This document shows, one piece after another, positions 17,583-26,394 of a DNA stretch of 64,000 nucleotides. Below the pieces are notes generated by a model. It worked only from the letters and a program-made list of their open reading frames with translations, made no database searches and was not told the DNA's origin. The DNA is from JAFGDI01 sp963667715 (GTDB lineage: Bacteria; Planctomycetota; Phycisphaerae; Sedimentisphaerales; SM23-30): positions 2,294,001-2,358,000 of the forward strand of contig OY763926.1 of the NCBI GenBank assembly GCA_963667715.1, read 5' to 3'. Position 1 is the stretch's first letter. The number at the start of each line of letters is the position of its first letter. The position numbers and the translations under genes are program-made.

Positions 17583-17636
17583 AATGGCTCCCAAAAAGAG
17601 ATTAACGTGAAATCGAGTCAGGCGATACAACTTGCA

Positions 17637-20177
17637 CTATTTGATCAGAAGTGTATTGACTCCGAATTTGGTCATATTGAATGTAATTTTCCAGTTATTA
17701 TCTGAAACGAGTTCAGGCGATATTTTTTGTATGGTTGAGCCGTCTAGATTGACGAGATTGACGGCTGTAGGTTTCTGATGCAGGATAACTGAAGCCTGGG
17801 TAGGCTCTGGTGAGGCATTATACAGCCTGATAGTGCTGGAGTCGGGACTTGCGATAGAGGAGACCAGCTGTATGTATGGCTGGCTTATCTCTAGTAATGA
17901 GCAAGAGTTCGCAATTGGGGTTTTGTCAGCATAGCTGGCGATTAGCGGCTCGTTCCATAATCTGCTCTGGTATTCGAGGTTGGCGGTGTGCCAATTGCCC
18001 TCGTGGACGAGTAAGGCGTATTTGATATGGGTTGGGCCGTCGACTTTATAGTTCATACCCCATAGGCCGCGACCGATATACTGAACGGTAAGACCTAGTG
18101 GCAGGTCACGGGTGTTTATGTAACTGGTGGTATGGTCAGAGAACAAGGCAACTCCCATACGCCCTGCTTTGTCTGCCAAATCCACCCAGTTAAGGATGAC
18201 GTTATGCTTGATGTTGTCCCAGCCGTCGTATAATGTGTTTTTCAGCTCGCTTTTGCAGACATCGAACGGTGCGTTTTTGTAAATATCGGTGAAACGAGTG
18301 ACGATCGGGAAACGAACGTGGAGCTTGTATTTGTCGTTATAGAAGGCTTTTTTAGGGTCTTCTTTGACGAAGTTTTTATACTGGGAATACGCACCTATAC
18401 CGATCTTTTTATTCCAGTTGATATCGAGTTCGAAATCGATACGCGGGTTGTTCTGGAAGAAAGTGATATGTTGAGTGTATGGAATACCATCGAAGGCAGA
18501 GTCGACTTTTAGCTTCACAAAGAGCGGGCCATGTTCAGTAACGGATACCTGAGCAGGAGAATCAGCGGTGTTGACGAATTTTTCCTGTTCGTACAGATAT
18601 CCTTCCATAGAGTTGAGGGCCTGGCCGGGTTTGATAAGCTGAATATTATTTCTGACAAGGCTGGTTAGAGCTCCACCGCGAGATGGGTCTATTACCGCAT
18701 TATAGTAGTTGGTAGTGATAACGAGCTTGTTATCGGCTAGAGTACGGACGGCGATAGGCTGGGTGGAAGTAGACTTTTTAGATAATTTGAAAGTAGAGTA
18801 GCCGTACGCCGGGGTATTTGCTGTGAAAGCGATGGTCTTGCTGTCGGATAGCGGTTGAGAAATAACAGGTGTACCAGACAGGTCGGTTATGGTGTAATCA
18901 TTTGGGTTTAGATTGGCCGGTAAGGTGACCTGGGTAAGAGAGCTGCGTTTTTGGCCGAGGGTATTAAAGGCTATAATGCCGGTATCGGCTGAATTTGTAC
19001 CGGTTGGGATCGAGTGAAGGGCTTTGGCAATGGTCTGGTCAGCGATCTTGTTGGATGCTGTAGTCCATTCGGTTACGTTAGTGGCCCAATTTCCGCCGGG
19101 ACGACCGTTGTATGGGACTATCCAGCAGTCATGGTGCTGAGATAGCATAAGGGTACGCCACGCCTCATAGAACTGGTCTGAAGGGTATTTGAAGTTATGG
19201 AAAGCAGACGAGAAGGCTGCAACCTTTTCGGCCATAACCAGATGGTTTTCGGTGTAACGCACTTCCTGGGCAAGTTTCTGAAGTATCTGAGAGCCCCATA
19301 CGAGACCTGGCTTGACATCTTCGATAGAGAAATGCCAATCGTCAGGTTTGACCTTATCGGAGATCATGTCAATATATTGAGTCCAGCTTACGTAATGGCT
19401 GGGTTTATAGTAGTCTTTTATGACGCTACCGAGCCATGGGCCACCCTTCCATCCTGCGTCCTGGAAGCACATTCCGACAGGGTATTTTATGCCGTCGTCG
19501 AAGCAAGATTTGATAAATTCTTTGGAATTGTCCCATGATGCGGTTTGCCAGGTAGAGCCTTCTTCCAGTTCTTCGCAGGCGTATCTAGGTACAGTTGGTA
19601 TAGATGAGCCGTCGGAGGAAATCCAGTTGACAAGATCCTTACCGAAGGGAGAGGTATATCCTCCCCAGCAGGTGTCGGGGTTACGTAATACGGCGTATTT
19701 ATAGCCGAAGGAGCAGAGCAGCTGCGGCAGGCAGCTAGTAAAGCATGGTTCCTCGCAAGAGTAGGTTTTAAACGTCGCTTGCGGGAAGTGCTGTTTGACT
19801 TTGTCTATGCCGTAGGCGAAGTGTCTGATGATACTTTCACCGGAGATATTGAAGCAATACGGCTGGGCATAGGCTGGGTTAACAAACTCGATACGATGAT
19901 CATTGAGAGTGTCGGCGAAGTACTTTTGTAGTCTGTGGTACTTTTGCGGGTCTTTTTCCTTAACGACATCCCAGGTTTCCGGTTCGATCTCAAGGTTAAC
20001 CATCCATTCGGGGTTAGCGGTGAGCTTATCGACGAGGAACCCGGTTTGCCACATAGGATAATGGCCGTAAATGCCGCCATGATACCCATCGGCAAAATAA
20101 GCATCTTGCCCATGGGTATTTATGGTGGCAGAAAGGACTAAAAACGAACAAAAAACAATTATAGACTTTAATTTCAT
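17637..20177 (-). CDS. GH38-like alpha-mannosidase, divergent
   Basis: 846 residues with a signal peptide (about 1-23). The N-terminal catalytic domain resembles GH38 (residues 25-400: DGYHGGIYGHYPMWQT, NLEIEPETWD, LSQHHDCWIVPYNG), followed by the GH38 middle and C-terminal beta domains to the end. The usual GH38 start HxHxDxGW is replaced by YHGGIYGHYP, and the usual nucleophile block DPFG by SCEEPCFTSCLPQLL, so a Glu pair stands where the Asp nucleophile is expected. It may belong to a distinct subfamily or use a different substrate. It lies 18 bases after the GH2 gene and 54 before GH92, which argues for a shared mannoside or N-glycan substrate. Family is fairly sure; exact activity is not. 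Confidence 0.72.
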   Translation of the reverse strand: MKLKSIIVFCSFLVLSATINTHGQDAYFADGYHGGIYGHYPMWQTGFLVDKLTANPEWMVNLEIEPETWDVVKEKDPQKYHRLQKYFADTLNDHRIEFVNPAYAQPYCFNISGESIIRHFAYGIDKVKQHFPQATFKTYSCEEPCFTSCLPQLLCSFGYKYAVLRNPDTCWGGYTSPFGKDLVNWISSDGSSIPTVPRYACEELEEGSTWQTASWDNSKEFIKSCFDDGIKYPVGMCFQDAGWKGGPWLGSVIKDYYKPSHYVSWTQYIDMISDKVKPDDWHFSIEDVKPGLVWGSQILQKLAQEVRYTENHLVMAEKVAAFSSAFHNFKYPSDQFYEAWRTLMLSQHHDCWIVPYNGRPGGNWATNVTEWTTASNKIADQTIAKALHSIPTGTNSADTGIIAFNTLGQKRSSLTQVTLPANLNPNDYTITDLSGTPVISQPLSDSKTIAFTANTPAYGYSTFKLSKKSTSTQPIAVRTLADNKLVITTNYYNAVIDPSRGGALTSLVRNNIQLIKPGQALNSMEGYLYEQEKFVNTADSPAQVSVTEHGPLFVKLKVDSAFDGIPYTQHITFFQNNPRIDFELDINWNKKIGIGAYSQYKNFVKEDPKKAFYNDKYKLHVRFPIVTRFTDIYKNAPFDVCKSELKNTLYDGWDNIKHNVILNWVDLADKAGRMGVALFSDHTTSYINTRDLPLGLTVQYIGRGLWGMNYKVDGPTHIKYALLVHEGNWHTANLEYQSRLWNEPLIASYADKTPIANSCSLLEISQPYIQLVSSIASPDSSTIRLYNASPEPTQASVILHQKPTAVNLVNLDGSTIQKISPELVSDNNWKITFNMTKFGVNTLLIK

Positions 20178-20195
20178 GCTGCTAAGGTATCCTAA

Positions 20196-23144
20196 CTATT
20201 TAACGGAAGTTTCGGAACAATATTGTTTGATGATAACTTTGGCCTTGTCACCGTTAAGTAAGGCCGGGTCATATTCCATAGTGATCTTTTTAGATTCGCC
20301 CGGTAAGAGCGAGAAGTAATTGTCATTCATGAAGACCGGCAATACCTGCTCGCCAGTGCGAGCGTTGACAAGCATAACTCTGAGTGCAAATGCTATATTT
20401 GGAGCATTGCGAGGAGCGGAGATATCGGCAGTAGTAACTTTACGGTCACCGATAGAGCTTGTACTGGTCTTTAGGCTTAGTTTGACCTCTTTGAGCTGGT
20501 CAAGAGCTGTGTAGTCGAGGTACTCATTGCCACGCCAGTAGAAATTGTCGGAGATGAGACGGCCCTGCTTGTCGGTAAGTGCCAGCTTAATGAAGTGGAC
20601 ATTTGAAAGCGGGTTAGCCTCTTCTACGCTACGGTCCTTATTGAAGACTTTTAGTTCCCAGAGAGAATAGCCCCACATGGTGGCTCTCTTAGTGCCGAGC
20701 ATACGCACGAAACGAGCGTTGATAGTATCGAACTCGATCTTATCTCTGCCGCCGTCGGCGTTATCGGTTGAGTAAATATCCTGCCAATCAGTAGCGTTAT
20801 TTGATACTTGCAGTTTGTAGGCAGCGGCGTAGGCGTCTTCCCATTCGAGCTGTATTTCGTTGAAAGGCTGAATTTCGCCGAGGTCAACGTATATCCACTG
20901 TGGGTCAGAGTAGTCGCTACCCCAGCGGGAGCCGGCACCGCCGTCTGTGGCATCGGCAGGAGTGCCGACATCCATAGAAGATGATGCGAAGGCCGGCTTT
21001 TTGAAGGCCAGGTTATCTTTTTCTTCAAAACGCATAGTGAAGCATGTTGCGGTATTGTTAGCTGGGACGTCGAGCGATACGGCGTTTTCAAAGCCAGGAA
21101 CCTTTGAGCCGTCGAGATTGTAAACGGCGGCAGTTGCGGTAACGTCAGTGAGCGGATCGATAGTGGCGTTAACGATACGGATATCGTTAGATGCCGGATT
21201 CCAGTGGATATTAACAGGTTCACAACCTTTTTTTGCACCCCAAAAGGCACCGGTAAGATCGTAATAGTAGTCGTAAGTCTGCCAAACAAATGATGGGTAA
21301 GCACTCTGGCTCATCCAGATCATGATACCTGAGGCATCGTCCCAGAGCTTATCGCCCCACCCTTCGTACATACCTTTATTGGTTTCGATATTTAGCAGCT
21401 GAGCTTTTTTGCAGAAATCTTCGATATCGGTAGGTTCGCCGTAACGGTCGGTGATAGACTTTGAATAGCGGTCTGGGCCAGCATTACCGGCATTTGGTCC
21501 GAAGAAATGCTTATTCCACATTTCATCCTGCGGCCACCAGTTTTCTTTCGGCATGAACTTTATGAAGCTTTCAAAGTTTGTGAATACGGCAGTACCGATC
21601 TCAGTTCTGAGGCCCCAGCCGGTTTCACCGCCAAAACCGAGTGGTGGGCTGGCGAAATACTGTTTAGGTTCGAGATTGACCCATATACCGCTGCCGGTGA
21701 GAGCGTCAGAATGGGAATTTGCATGGTAGCGGCGGTCATTGCCATCGTACACTTTGACATCTTCGGTGAGCCATTCGTTTAGCGGAGGCAGCGGGTAGCC
21801 TTCGTTATCGCCACACCATACTGCGATACAGGCGTAGTTACGGAGGCGTTTGATCTTTTCAACTGCATTTTTATTAAATGCAAACACATCACGTGGTAGG
21901 TTCTTGTGCGAGTTTAGCCAGAAGTCGTCCCATACCAAGATACCGTATTTATCGCAATACTGGTAGAATTCTTCGTCTGTAGTGGAGCCGATCCAGTTAC
22001 GGATGATGTTATAGTTCATTTCCTTGTGCAGACGGATCTTGGTATCGTATTCTTCACCGCGACAGCGAAGCATATATTCCGACATGCCCCAGTTACCGCC
22101 CTTTAGGAATATTCTATGGCCATTAACGGAGACGTGCAGGACGTTGCCCTCGGTATCGTAGCTGTATTGACGTATACCAAAGGAGATATCACGGCTGTCG
22201 GAGACTTTATCGTCGGCAGAGAAGGTAAGACGGCAGTTATAGAGTGGCTGATCGCCGTAGCCGTTAGGCCACCATAGCTTAGCGTTTTTGATAGATAGCT
22301 TTGACTCGTTGCCAGGTTCAAATTTTATAACGCTGAAATGGTTGGCACCAACGTTAACTTTTCTGGAAAATTTGATATTGCCTGGGGTGATAATACCGGT
22401 AAGTGTGCCGGAGACTTCGGTATCAGTGGTGTTTTGCAGCTCTACTTCGACAGAGATATCTGCGGTAGAGTCTGATATTTTCTGAGTGCGAATCCATGGA
22501 TCAACGAGCTGAACGGAGCCGGTTGAGCTAAGGTATACATCGTCGGTAATACCATTGAGCAGGCCGGGGACATATGGCATCCAGTCCCAGCCAGCACTGG
22601 AAATATAGGTTGGACTAGCGTAATTTGGTACAGGTTCGCCGGGGTAGAAAACTTTCACGGCGAGTGTGTTGCTAGCGTTTATATTTATAATGTCAGTGAT
22701 ATTGAATTTACCGCGTTCGTAGAATCCGTCGAGTTTGCCGACGTATGAGCCGTTGACGAAAACTTCAGCTTTGCGGTTAACACCTTCAAAGTTCAGCCAG
22801 GTTAGATTTGAGAAATTTGCGGGAACTTTGAAACTGGTGCGATACCAGAATGTTTTATTATACTTGGTTTTATCGACATTGTGGATATTGTCGCCGTAGT
22901 TTGGGTTCTTTTCGAGGCCCTGGTCTACGTAAGAGCCAAAAACTGTGCCGGGAACGGTGGCAGTGACCCATTTTCTGTCGTTAAAACGGGCGTCAAAAAT
23001 CTTCTGGTAATTGTCTAAACTGTCTGCGGGACAGACTTTCCAGGTGACATCTGAACTATTAAGTGAAGTTCTGAGTTCCTGAGCGTGTAGAAAACTGGTT
23101 AGAAATGCGGTTAATAATACAAATAATGCTGTTTTCCTCTTCAT
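20196..23144 (-). CDS. GH2 beta-mannosidase / exo-glucosaminidase-like enzyme with discoidin (F5/8C) domain
   Basis: 982 residues, signal peptide about 1-21 (AFLTSFLHAQ). GH2 layout: a sugar-binding jelly roll (KTFWYRTSFKVPANF), an Ig-like domain, then the barrel. The acid/base Glu is in WCGDNEGYP near residue 446, and the nucleophile Glu is probably in LRTEIGTAVF near 513. The pattern is closest to mannosylglycoprotein endo-beta-mannosidase and exo-beta-glucosaminidase types, not lacZ. A discoidin/CBM32-like insert (NLAFKKPAFASSS to WELKVFNKD) lies near residues 710-835. As first gene of an operon with GH38-like and GH92 enzymes, cleavage of the Man-beta-GlcNAc core of N-glycans is a reasonable inference. 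A promoter lies at 23259-23288. Confidence 0.87.
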   Translation of the reverse strand: MKRKTALFVLLTAFLTSFLHAQELRTSLNSSDVTWKVCPADSLDNYQKIFDARFNDRKWVTATVPGTVFGSYVDQGLEKNPNYGDNIHNVDKTKYNKTFWYRTSFKVPANFSNLTWLNFEGVNRKAEVFVNGSYVGKLDGFYERGKFNITDIININASNTLAVKVFYPGEPVPNYASPTYISSAGWDWMPYVPGLLNGITDDVYLSSTGSVQLVDPWIRTQKISDSTADISVEVELQNTTDTEVSGTLTGIITPGNIKFSRKVNVGANHFSVIKFEPGNESKLSIKNAKLWWPNGYGDQPLYNCRLTFSADDKVSDSRDISFGIRQYSYDTEGNVLHVSVNGHRIFLKGGNWGMSEYMLRCRGEEYDTKIRLHKEMNYNIIRNWIGSTTDEEFYQYCDKYGILVWDDFWLNSHKNLPRDVFAFNKNAVEKIKRLRNYACIAVWCGDNEGYPLPPLNEWLTEDVKVYDGNDRRYHANSHSDALTGSGIWVNLEPKQYFASPPLGFGGETGWGLRTEIGTAVFTNFESFIKFMPKENWWPQDEMWNKHFFGPNAGNAGPDRYSKSITDRYGEPTDIEDFCKKAQLLNIETNKGMYEGWGDKLWDDASGIMIWMSQSAYPSFVWQTYDYYYDLTGAFWGAKKGCEPVNIHWNPASNDIRIVNATIDPLTDVTATAAVYNLDGSKVPGFENAVSLDVPANNTATCFTMRFEEKDNLAFKKPAFASSSMDVGTPADATDGGAGSRWGSDYSDPQWIYVDLGEIQPFNEIQLEWEDAYAAAYKLQVSNNATDWQDIYSTDNADGGRDKIEFDTINARFVRMLGTKRATMWGYSLWELKVFNKDRSVEEANPLSNVHFIKLALTDKQGRLISDNFYWRGNEYLDYTALDQLKEVKLSLKTSTSSIGDRKVTTADISAPRNAPNIAFALRVMLVNARTGEQVLPVFMNDNYFSLLPGESKKITMEYDPALLNGDKAKVIIKQYCSETSVK

Positions 23145-23258
23145 ATTCGGCTTCCTTGATTGAAATAATCTCTGGTCTACCAGTGGTTTAAAAATGGATT
23201 ACTGGTAAAAAATAAGCGGTTTTTAGTGAATACAATTTGGTTTGTTAGCAATGTGAAG

Positions 23259-23288
23259 ATTATATACTAACGGTATGTGTTTATGCAA
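23259..23288 (-). promoter_or_regulatory. Promoter of the GH2-GH38-GH92 operon
   Basis: On the minus strand TTGCAT (23283-23288), an 18-base spacer and a perfect TATAAT (23259-23264). The leader would be about 107 bases. Confidence 0.6.
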
Positions 23289-23377
23289 CAATAATTTCTG
23301 TATTTCGGGTTAATTTATAGTGAGAGATTATTTTTGACGGGGAATTTTTTTACCATGAAGTACATGAAGAGCATGAA

Positions 23378-23470
23378 GGTTGAGCCGCAACCAATAATTT
23401 AATGTAAGAGCATTAAGATTTTAACGCAAAGTCGCGAAGTCGCAAAGATTTGGTTGGCGATTTTGGGTTG
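23378..23470. repeat. 90-bp repeat (AGCCGCAACCAATAA ... GCGAAGTCGC), copy 1
   Basis: Almost the same sequence occurs at 32249-32340 (GTAAGAGCATTAAGATTTTA against GTAAGAGAATTAAGATTTTA). Shorter pieces occur near 4014 and 4088. Confidence 0.7.
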
Positions 23471-23520
23471 GTTGGAGATGTTGGCATTTAGACGGATTTT
23501 TTGCCACAAGGGTCGCAGAG

Positions 23521-23660
23521 GAACGCAGGGAATATATGTGGTGTGTGGAAAGGGCTTGACCGCCCTACTTGCTGGATTGTATGATTGTATTGGTAGAATT
23601 ATTAGGGTGTATAACTATCTGTGTTAACATGACTTATAGGAATGACTCCTGACACCTTTT
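23521..23660. repeat. 150-bp repeat ending GACTCCTGACACCTTTT, copy 2
   Basis: Contains AATATATGTGGTGTGTGG, GACCGCCCTACTTGCTGG, GTGTTAACATGACTTATAGG and the conserved end ACTCCTGACACCTTTT. The left flank holds GCAAAGATTTGGTTGG-type repeat pieces. Confidence 0.65.
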
Positions 23661-23693
23661 ATTTAGCCCCAGCGATGTATAGCTGTATGATGT

Positions 23694-24095
23694 TTATTTT
23701 TTTTGTAAAATAAAATTCTTTAACACACTTTTTATATTCACATTATCAAAATACAATTCTTCACCATCACCAAATGTAAATAAGCATATATGCCTTCCTG
23801 AAACATGCTGTTCACTACAAATCAATATTAAATCTGACTTTCCAAAGTTCTCGGGAGCATAAAAAACAATATTCTCAAGAAATCTAGAATTATCGCCAAA
23901 ATCAGAGATCGTTTTTGGCAAATCAACACCTTCTTCGATATTAATATCAATTTGTTTCGTTATAAGATAATGTTGTATTGACAAAACAGATCCAGTCTTT
24001 TTTCTTAAACCAGAAACTAGCAACACGGTAATCATGCAAAGTAACAATAGTATCACAAATATTATTAATACTTTAATTTTATTTCTATTGCCCAT
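23694..24095 (-). CDS. Small single-pass membrane protein, possible immunity protein
   Basis: 133 residues starting 13 bases after the stop of the RHS gene. Residues about 9-29 are a hydrophobic helix (LIIFVILLLLCMITVLLVSG) after a basic start, then a polar C-terminal domain of about 100 residues with ENFGKSDLILICSEQHVSG. I do not recognise a family. The gene is AT-rich, like the RHS tip before it and unlike the RHS core. Genes placed directly after RHS tips often encode immunity proteins, so that role is a plausible inference, not shown. No strong ribosome-binding site is seen (only AGAAAG), so translation may be coupled. Confidence 0.6.
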   Translation of the reverse strand: MGNRNKIKVLIIFVILLLLCMITVLLVSGLRKKTGSVLSIQHYLITKQIDINIEEGVDLPKTISDFGDNSRFLENIVFYAPENFGKSDLILICSEQHVSGRHICLFTFGDGEELYFDNVNIKSVLKNFILQKK

Positions 24096-24108
24096 TTAGA
24101 TAATCTTT

Positions 24109-25536
24109 CTAATCAGTATCATAAACCCAATCCCTATCACTACTCACACCTAGAACATTTACCTTTCCTTTACACGAACCTGATTTCACTGCTGGTCCTT
24201 TGCCAAAATAATTCCCTAAATTCCATGGGTCTAAATTGGCATCTGAACAATCACTATCGTTACACGCATGAAATAAACCAGCATAGGTATGAGCATACTT
24301 ATCCCCCCAAACATTTAACTGCCAAAGTCCACGCTTAGTTTTCCAACAACTCGTATTTGTAGTCAAATGCAAATCATCAACACTATCAGCATATTCATCG
24401 CATTTAATATACTCATCTTTCCTTGACTTTACATAGTCCTTAACCCCTCGGCGATAACTATCTAATAATTTTCTAGCTTCTCTTTTACATTGTGAGACAC
24501 TCATACAACCAGCGCATGGGCAAGCATGCTGTTCACATATTTTATCAAGTTTTGCAAGATCTTTATCTTTACGTGTACGTGCGTTATAATCACCAAGATT
24601 ATAAGGAGAAGTTGGATCACCTTCAACAAGACCATAGATATCAACTAAAAAAACCGGGGAACTCCCAACATACTGATAAATATTAACACCATCTTTATAC
24701 TGTCCCACCGGACTGAAGCCATTCATATACCCTTCTGGCACCACTCCCAATGGGTCATTACTCAAAAACCTTCCCATATCCGGCGAATACCAGCGGTTTT
24801 TGTAATAATTCAAGGTTAAGCCGTAAGTGCTTGTTGGGGCATTGTAATCCAGAAGGTCGTAGCGTTGTCCGGTGAAGCCGACGTTGGTATAGTTGGTTTC
24901 GGTTTTCGGGGTATAGTCGGCGTTGAAGCTATGGCGTTTGCCGTAGGCATCAAATTCGTAACGTTCTACGATATCTCCGGCTGACCAGTACGATCCGTTA
25001 TTGTAATCTGAGATTATCGCTGCCGGGCTGTTTAAGTGATCATGCACGAAGTATAATGAGCCATTGTTATTTCTCTGATGCTGTAATACTACTTCATATA
25101 AATGATTACCATAAGCATAATCACGTTCAAGGTTGATCAAACCAGCTCCAATTACTTCGGTCAGAAGTTGCCAGCCATTATAGTTATAATCATACTTCAA
25201 GCCGGGATTGCCGTTATTGTAAAGAACCTTCCTAACCCGCCGTCCGAGAGCATCGTAGACGTACTCAACTACCTGGGTTACGCCATTATTCTTATAAACT
25301 GCTATCAGGTGGTTCTCGTGGTCCCATTTATAGCTGTAGCCTCGGTTATCCTCTATTAAATTGCCAGCGGCATCATAAGCCAGAGCCGTGCCGTCAATGC
25401 TATTATACTGGTTATTTGCATCATTTACAGAATAATTTTGCGGCAACGTGCCGCCGCGAGATGTAGATGTAAGCCTGTTTCCAAGCTCGTCGTAATCGAA
25501 GCTTTCGGTATCTGCTGAATTACTGAAATATTCCAC
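24109..25536 (-). CDS. RHS-repeat core protein with variable C-terminal tip, 5'-truncated
   Basis: The RHS/YD-repeat frame is open from 25644 down to 24109, with YGYDSLNRLTNVEYFSNS and FDYDELGNRLT, but upstream there is neither a signal peptide nor an ATG. An in-frame stop (25645-25647) lies in repeat DNA. The first usable start is GTG 25536, giving 475 residues; full RHS proteins are two to four times longer. The core ends with SNDPLG and NIYQYVGSSPVFLVDIYGL near residue 275-305. The last 170 residues are a Cys-rich, unrelated tip (HACPCAGCMSVSQC, HACNDSDC), markedly AT-rich compared with the core. In polymorphic toxin systems such tips are toxic domains. This looks like a displaced or remnant C-terminal cassette paired with the small gene after it. 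Confidence 0.8.
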   Translation of the reverse strand: MEYFSNSADTESFDYDELGNRLTSTSRGGTLPQNYSVNDANNQYNSIDGTALAYDAAGNLIEDNRGYSYKWDHENHLIAVYKNNGVTQVVEYVYDALGRRVRKVLYNNGNPGLKYDYNYNGWQLLTEVIGAGLINLERDYAYGNHLYEVVLQHQRNNNGSLYFVHDHLNSPAAIISDYNNGSYWSAGDIVERYEFDAYGKRHSFNADYTPKTETNYTNVGFTGQRYDLLDYNAPTSTYGLTLNYYKNRWYSPDMGRFLSNDPLGVVPEGYMNGFSPVGQYKDGVNIYQYVGSSPVFLVDIYGLVEGDPTSPYNLGDYNARTRKDKDLAKLDKICEQHACPCAGCMSVSQCKREARKLLDSYRRGVKDYVKSRKDEYIKCDEYADSVDDLHLTTNTSCWKTKRGLWQLNVWGDKYAHTYAGLFHACNDSDCSDANLDPWNLGNYFGKGPAVKSGSCKGKVNVLGVSSDRDWVYDTD

Positions 25537-25608
25537 ATTTGTCAGCCGGTTGAGGCTGTCGTAGCCGTAAGTATTGGCGGGAGAGGCACTTCGATGGGCA
25601 AATGTCTG

Positions 25609-25739
25609 GCTGGTTAATTTGCACTGATTTAAGAAGAGGAATAATTAAGAAATTTTCACGCAAAGACGAGAGGTGCTTCGCATCCGTAAAGGGAGAAGAA
25701 TAGTGGCTAGGATGTTAGGATTTATAGGATAAGAAGATG
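25609..25739. repeat. 130-bp direct repeat at the RHS breakpoint, copy 1
   Basis: Begins CTGGTTAATTTGCACTGATT and ends with GGCTAGGATGTTAGGATTTA then TAGGATAAGAA. A second copy lies at 25930-26066 in the same orientation and a partial one near 4301-4395. Its left end coincides with the loss of RHS similarity. Confidence 0.7.
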
Positions 25740-25929
25740 ATGATTAAGATAGTGAATTAAGGTTATTGATCTGCAAAGTTCGTGTGTTTTTGGCGACAAT
25801 GTAACATGTGATTATTTAGTAAGTTACATCGAATGTAAAAAATAATGACACATATAAAACAAGAAGTTGATGGATAGTAGTATGAAGGTTGAGGAGGATT
25901 GCAGAAGAAGAGTTATTTTCAACAGACTC

Positions 25930-26066
25930 TTGCTGGCTGGTTAATTTGGACAGATTTAAGAAGAAGAAATATGAAGGTATCTCGCAAAGGTGGAAGGTAT
26001 TTTGCACCCGCAAAGGAAGGTGATAAATATAGGCTAGGATGTTAGGATTTTTAGGATAAGAAAAGT
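25930..26066. repeat. 130-bp direct repeat, copy 2
   Basis: CTGGTTAATTTGGACAGATT to GGCTAGGATGTTAGGATTTT then TAGGATAAGAA. It is about 85-90 percent alike to copy 1 by eye. Confidence 0.65.
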
Positions 26067-26131
26067 AGGAGATGGAATTGTTTCTCGTAGAAGCAAGGAA
26101 TAGGTTAGCGGATGTGATATTCTGGGTTGGA

Positions 26132-26185
26132 TGGAAATTAAGGAAGAAGACTTAAGAATCCCGACGTGTATCGGGAAACTCTTGC
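26132..26185. repeat. Hairpin repeat of the GGAAAGTAAGGAAGA...ACTCTTGC type, copy 2
   Basis: Same CCCGA/TCGGG stem and CGTGTA loop as copy 1 at 4501-4554, with a slightly different left flank (GGAAATTAAGGAAGAAGACT). Confidence 0.65.
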
Positions 26186-26256
26186 GAAGAAAACTGGCAC
26201 GGACGAACACTGACAGGCACAGAGCGGAGGTTGGGTGGCTTTGGTGGAGTAGGTGT

Positions 26257-26331
26257 GAGACGCAAAATCTTGCGTCTCTACGGTTGGTGGGGATGGATGG
26301 AGGTTTGATACGCAAGGTCTTGCGTCTCTAC
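26257..26331. repeat. Pair of GAGAC palindromic repeats, P4 and P5
   Basis: P4 (26257-26281) reads GAGACGCAAAA then TCTTGCGTCTCTAC. P5 (26307-26331) reads GATACGCAAGG then TCTTGCGTCTCTAC. They are spaced 50 bases start to start, like the other pairs. Confidence 0.75.
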
Positions 26332-26394
26332 GGGGAAGGTTGGTTGGTGGTGATTGTTTTTGTTGAATGCGATGATTCAGGGTGGGGTTTGATG

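Larger units (their letters stand above)
23145..23693. other. Repeat-rich interval with one promoter
   Basis: No gene seen. The left part is the leader and promoter of the GH2 operon. From 23378 to 23470 there is a tract (AGCCGCAACCAATAATTTAA ... AACGCAAAGTCGCGAAGTCG) nearly repeated at 32249-32340. From 23521 to 23660 lies the second copy of the 150-bp repeat. Confidence 0.7.
25740..26394. other. Gene-free interval of mixed repeats
   Basis: No gene could be supported; the short open frames here coincide with repeats. The interval contains the second copy of the 130-bp repeat (25930-26066), the CCCGACGTGTATCGGG hairpin repeat (26132-26185), a tract with CACGGACGAACACTGACAGG (related to 53570-53600) and two GAGAC palindromes. 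Confidence 0.7.

Noticed and set aside
15207..23144. A Bacteroidetes-type polysaccharide utilisation locus
   Set aside because: No SusC/SusD-like genes and no hybrid two-component or SusR-like regulator are present; gene order and LamG/dockerin tails fit a planctomycete.
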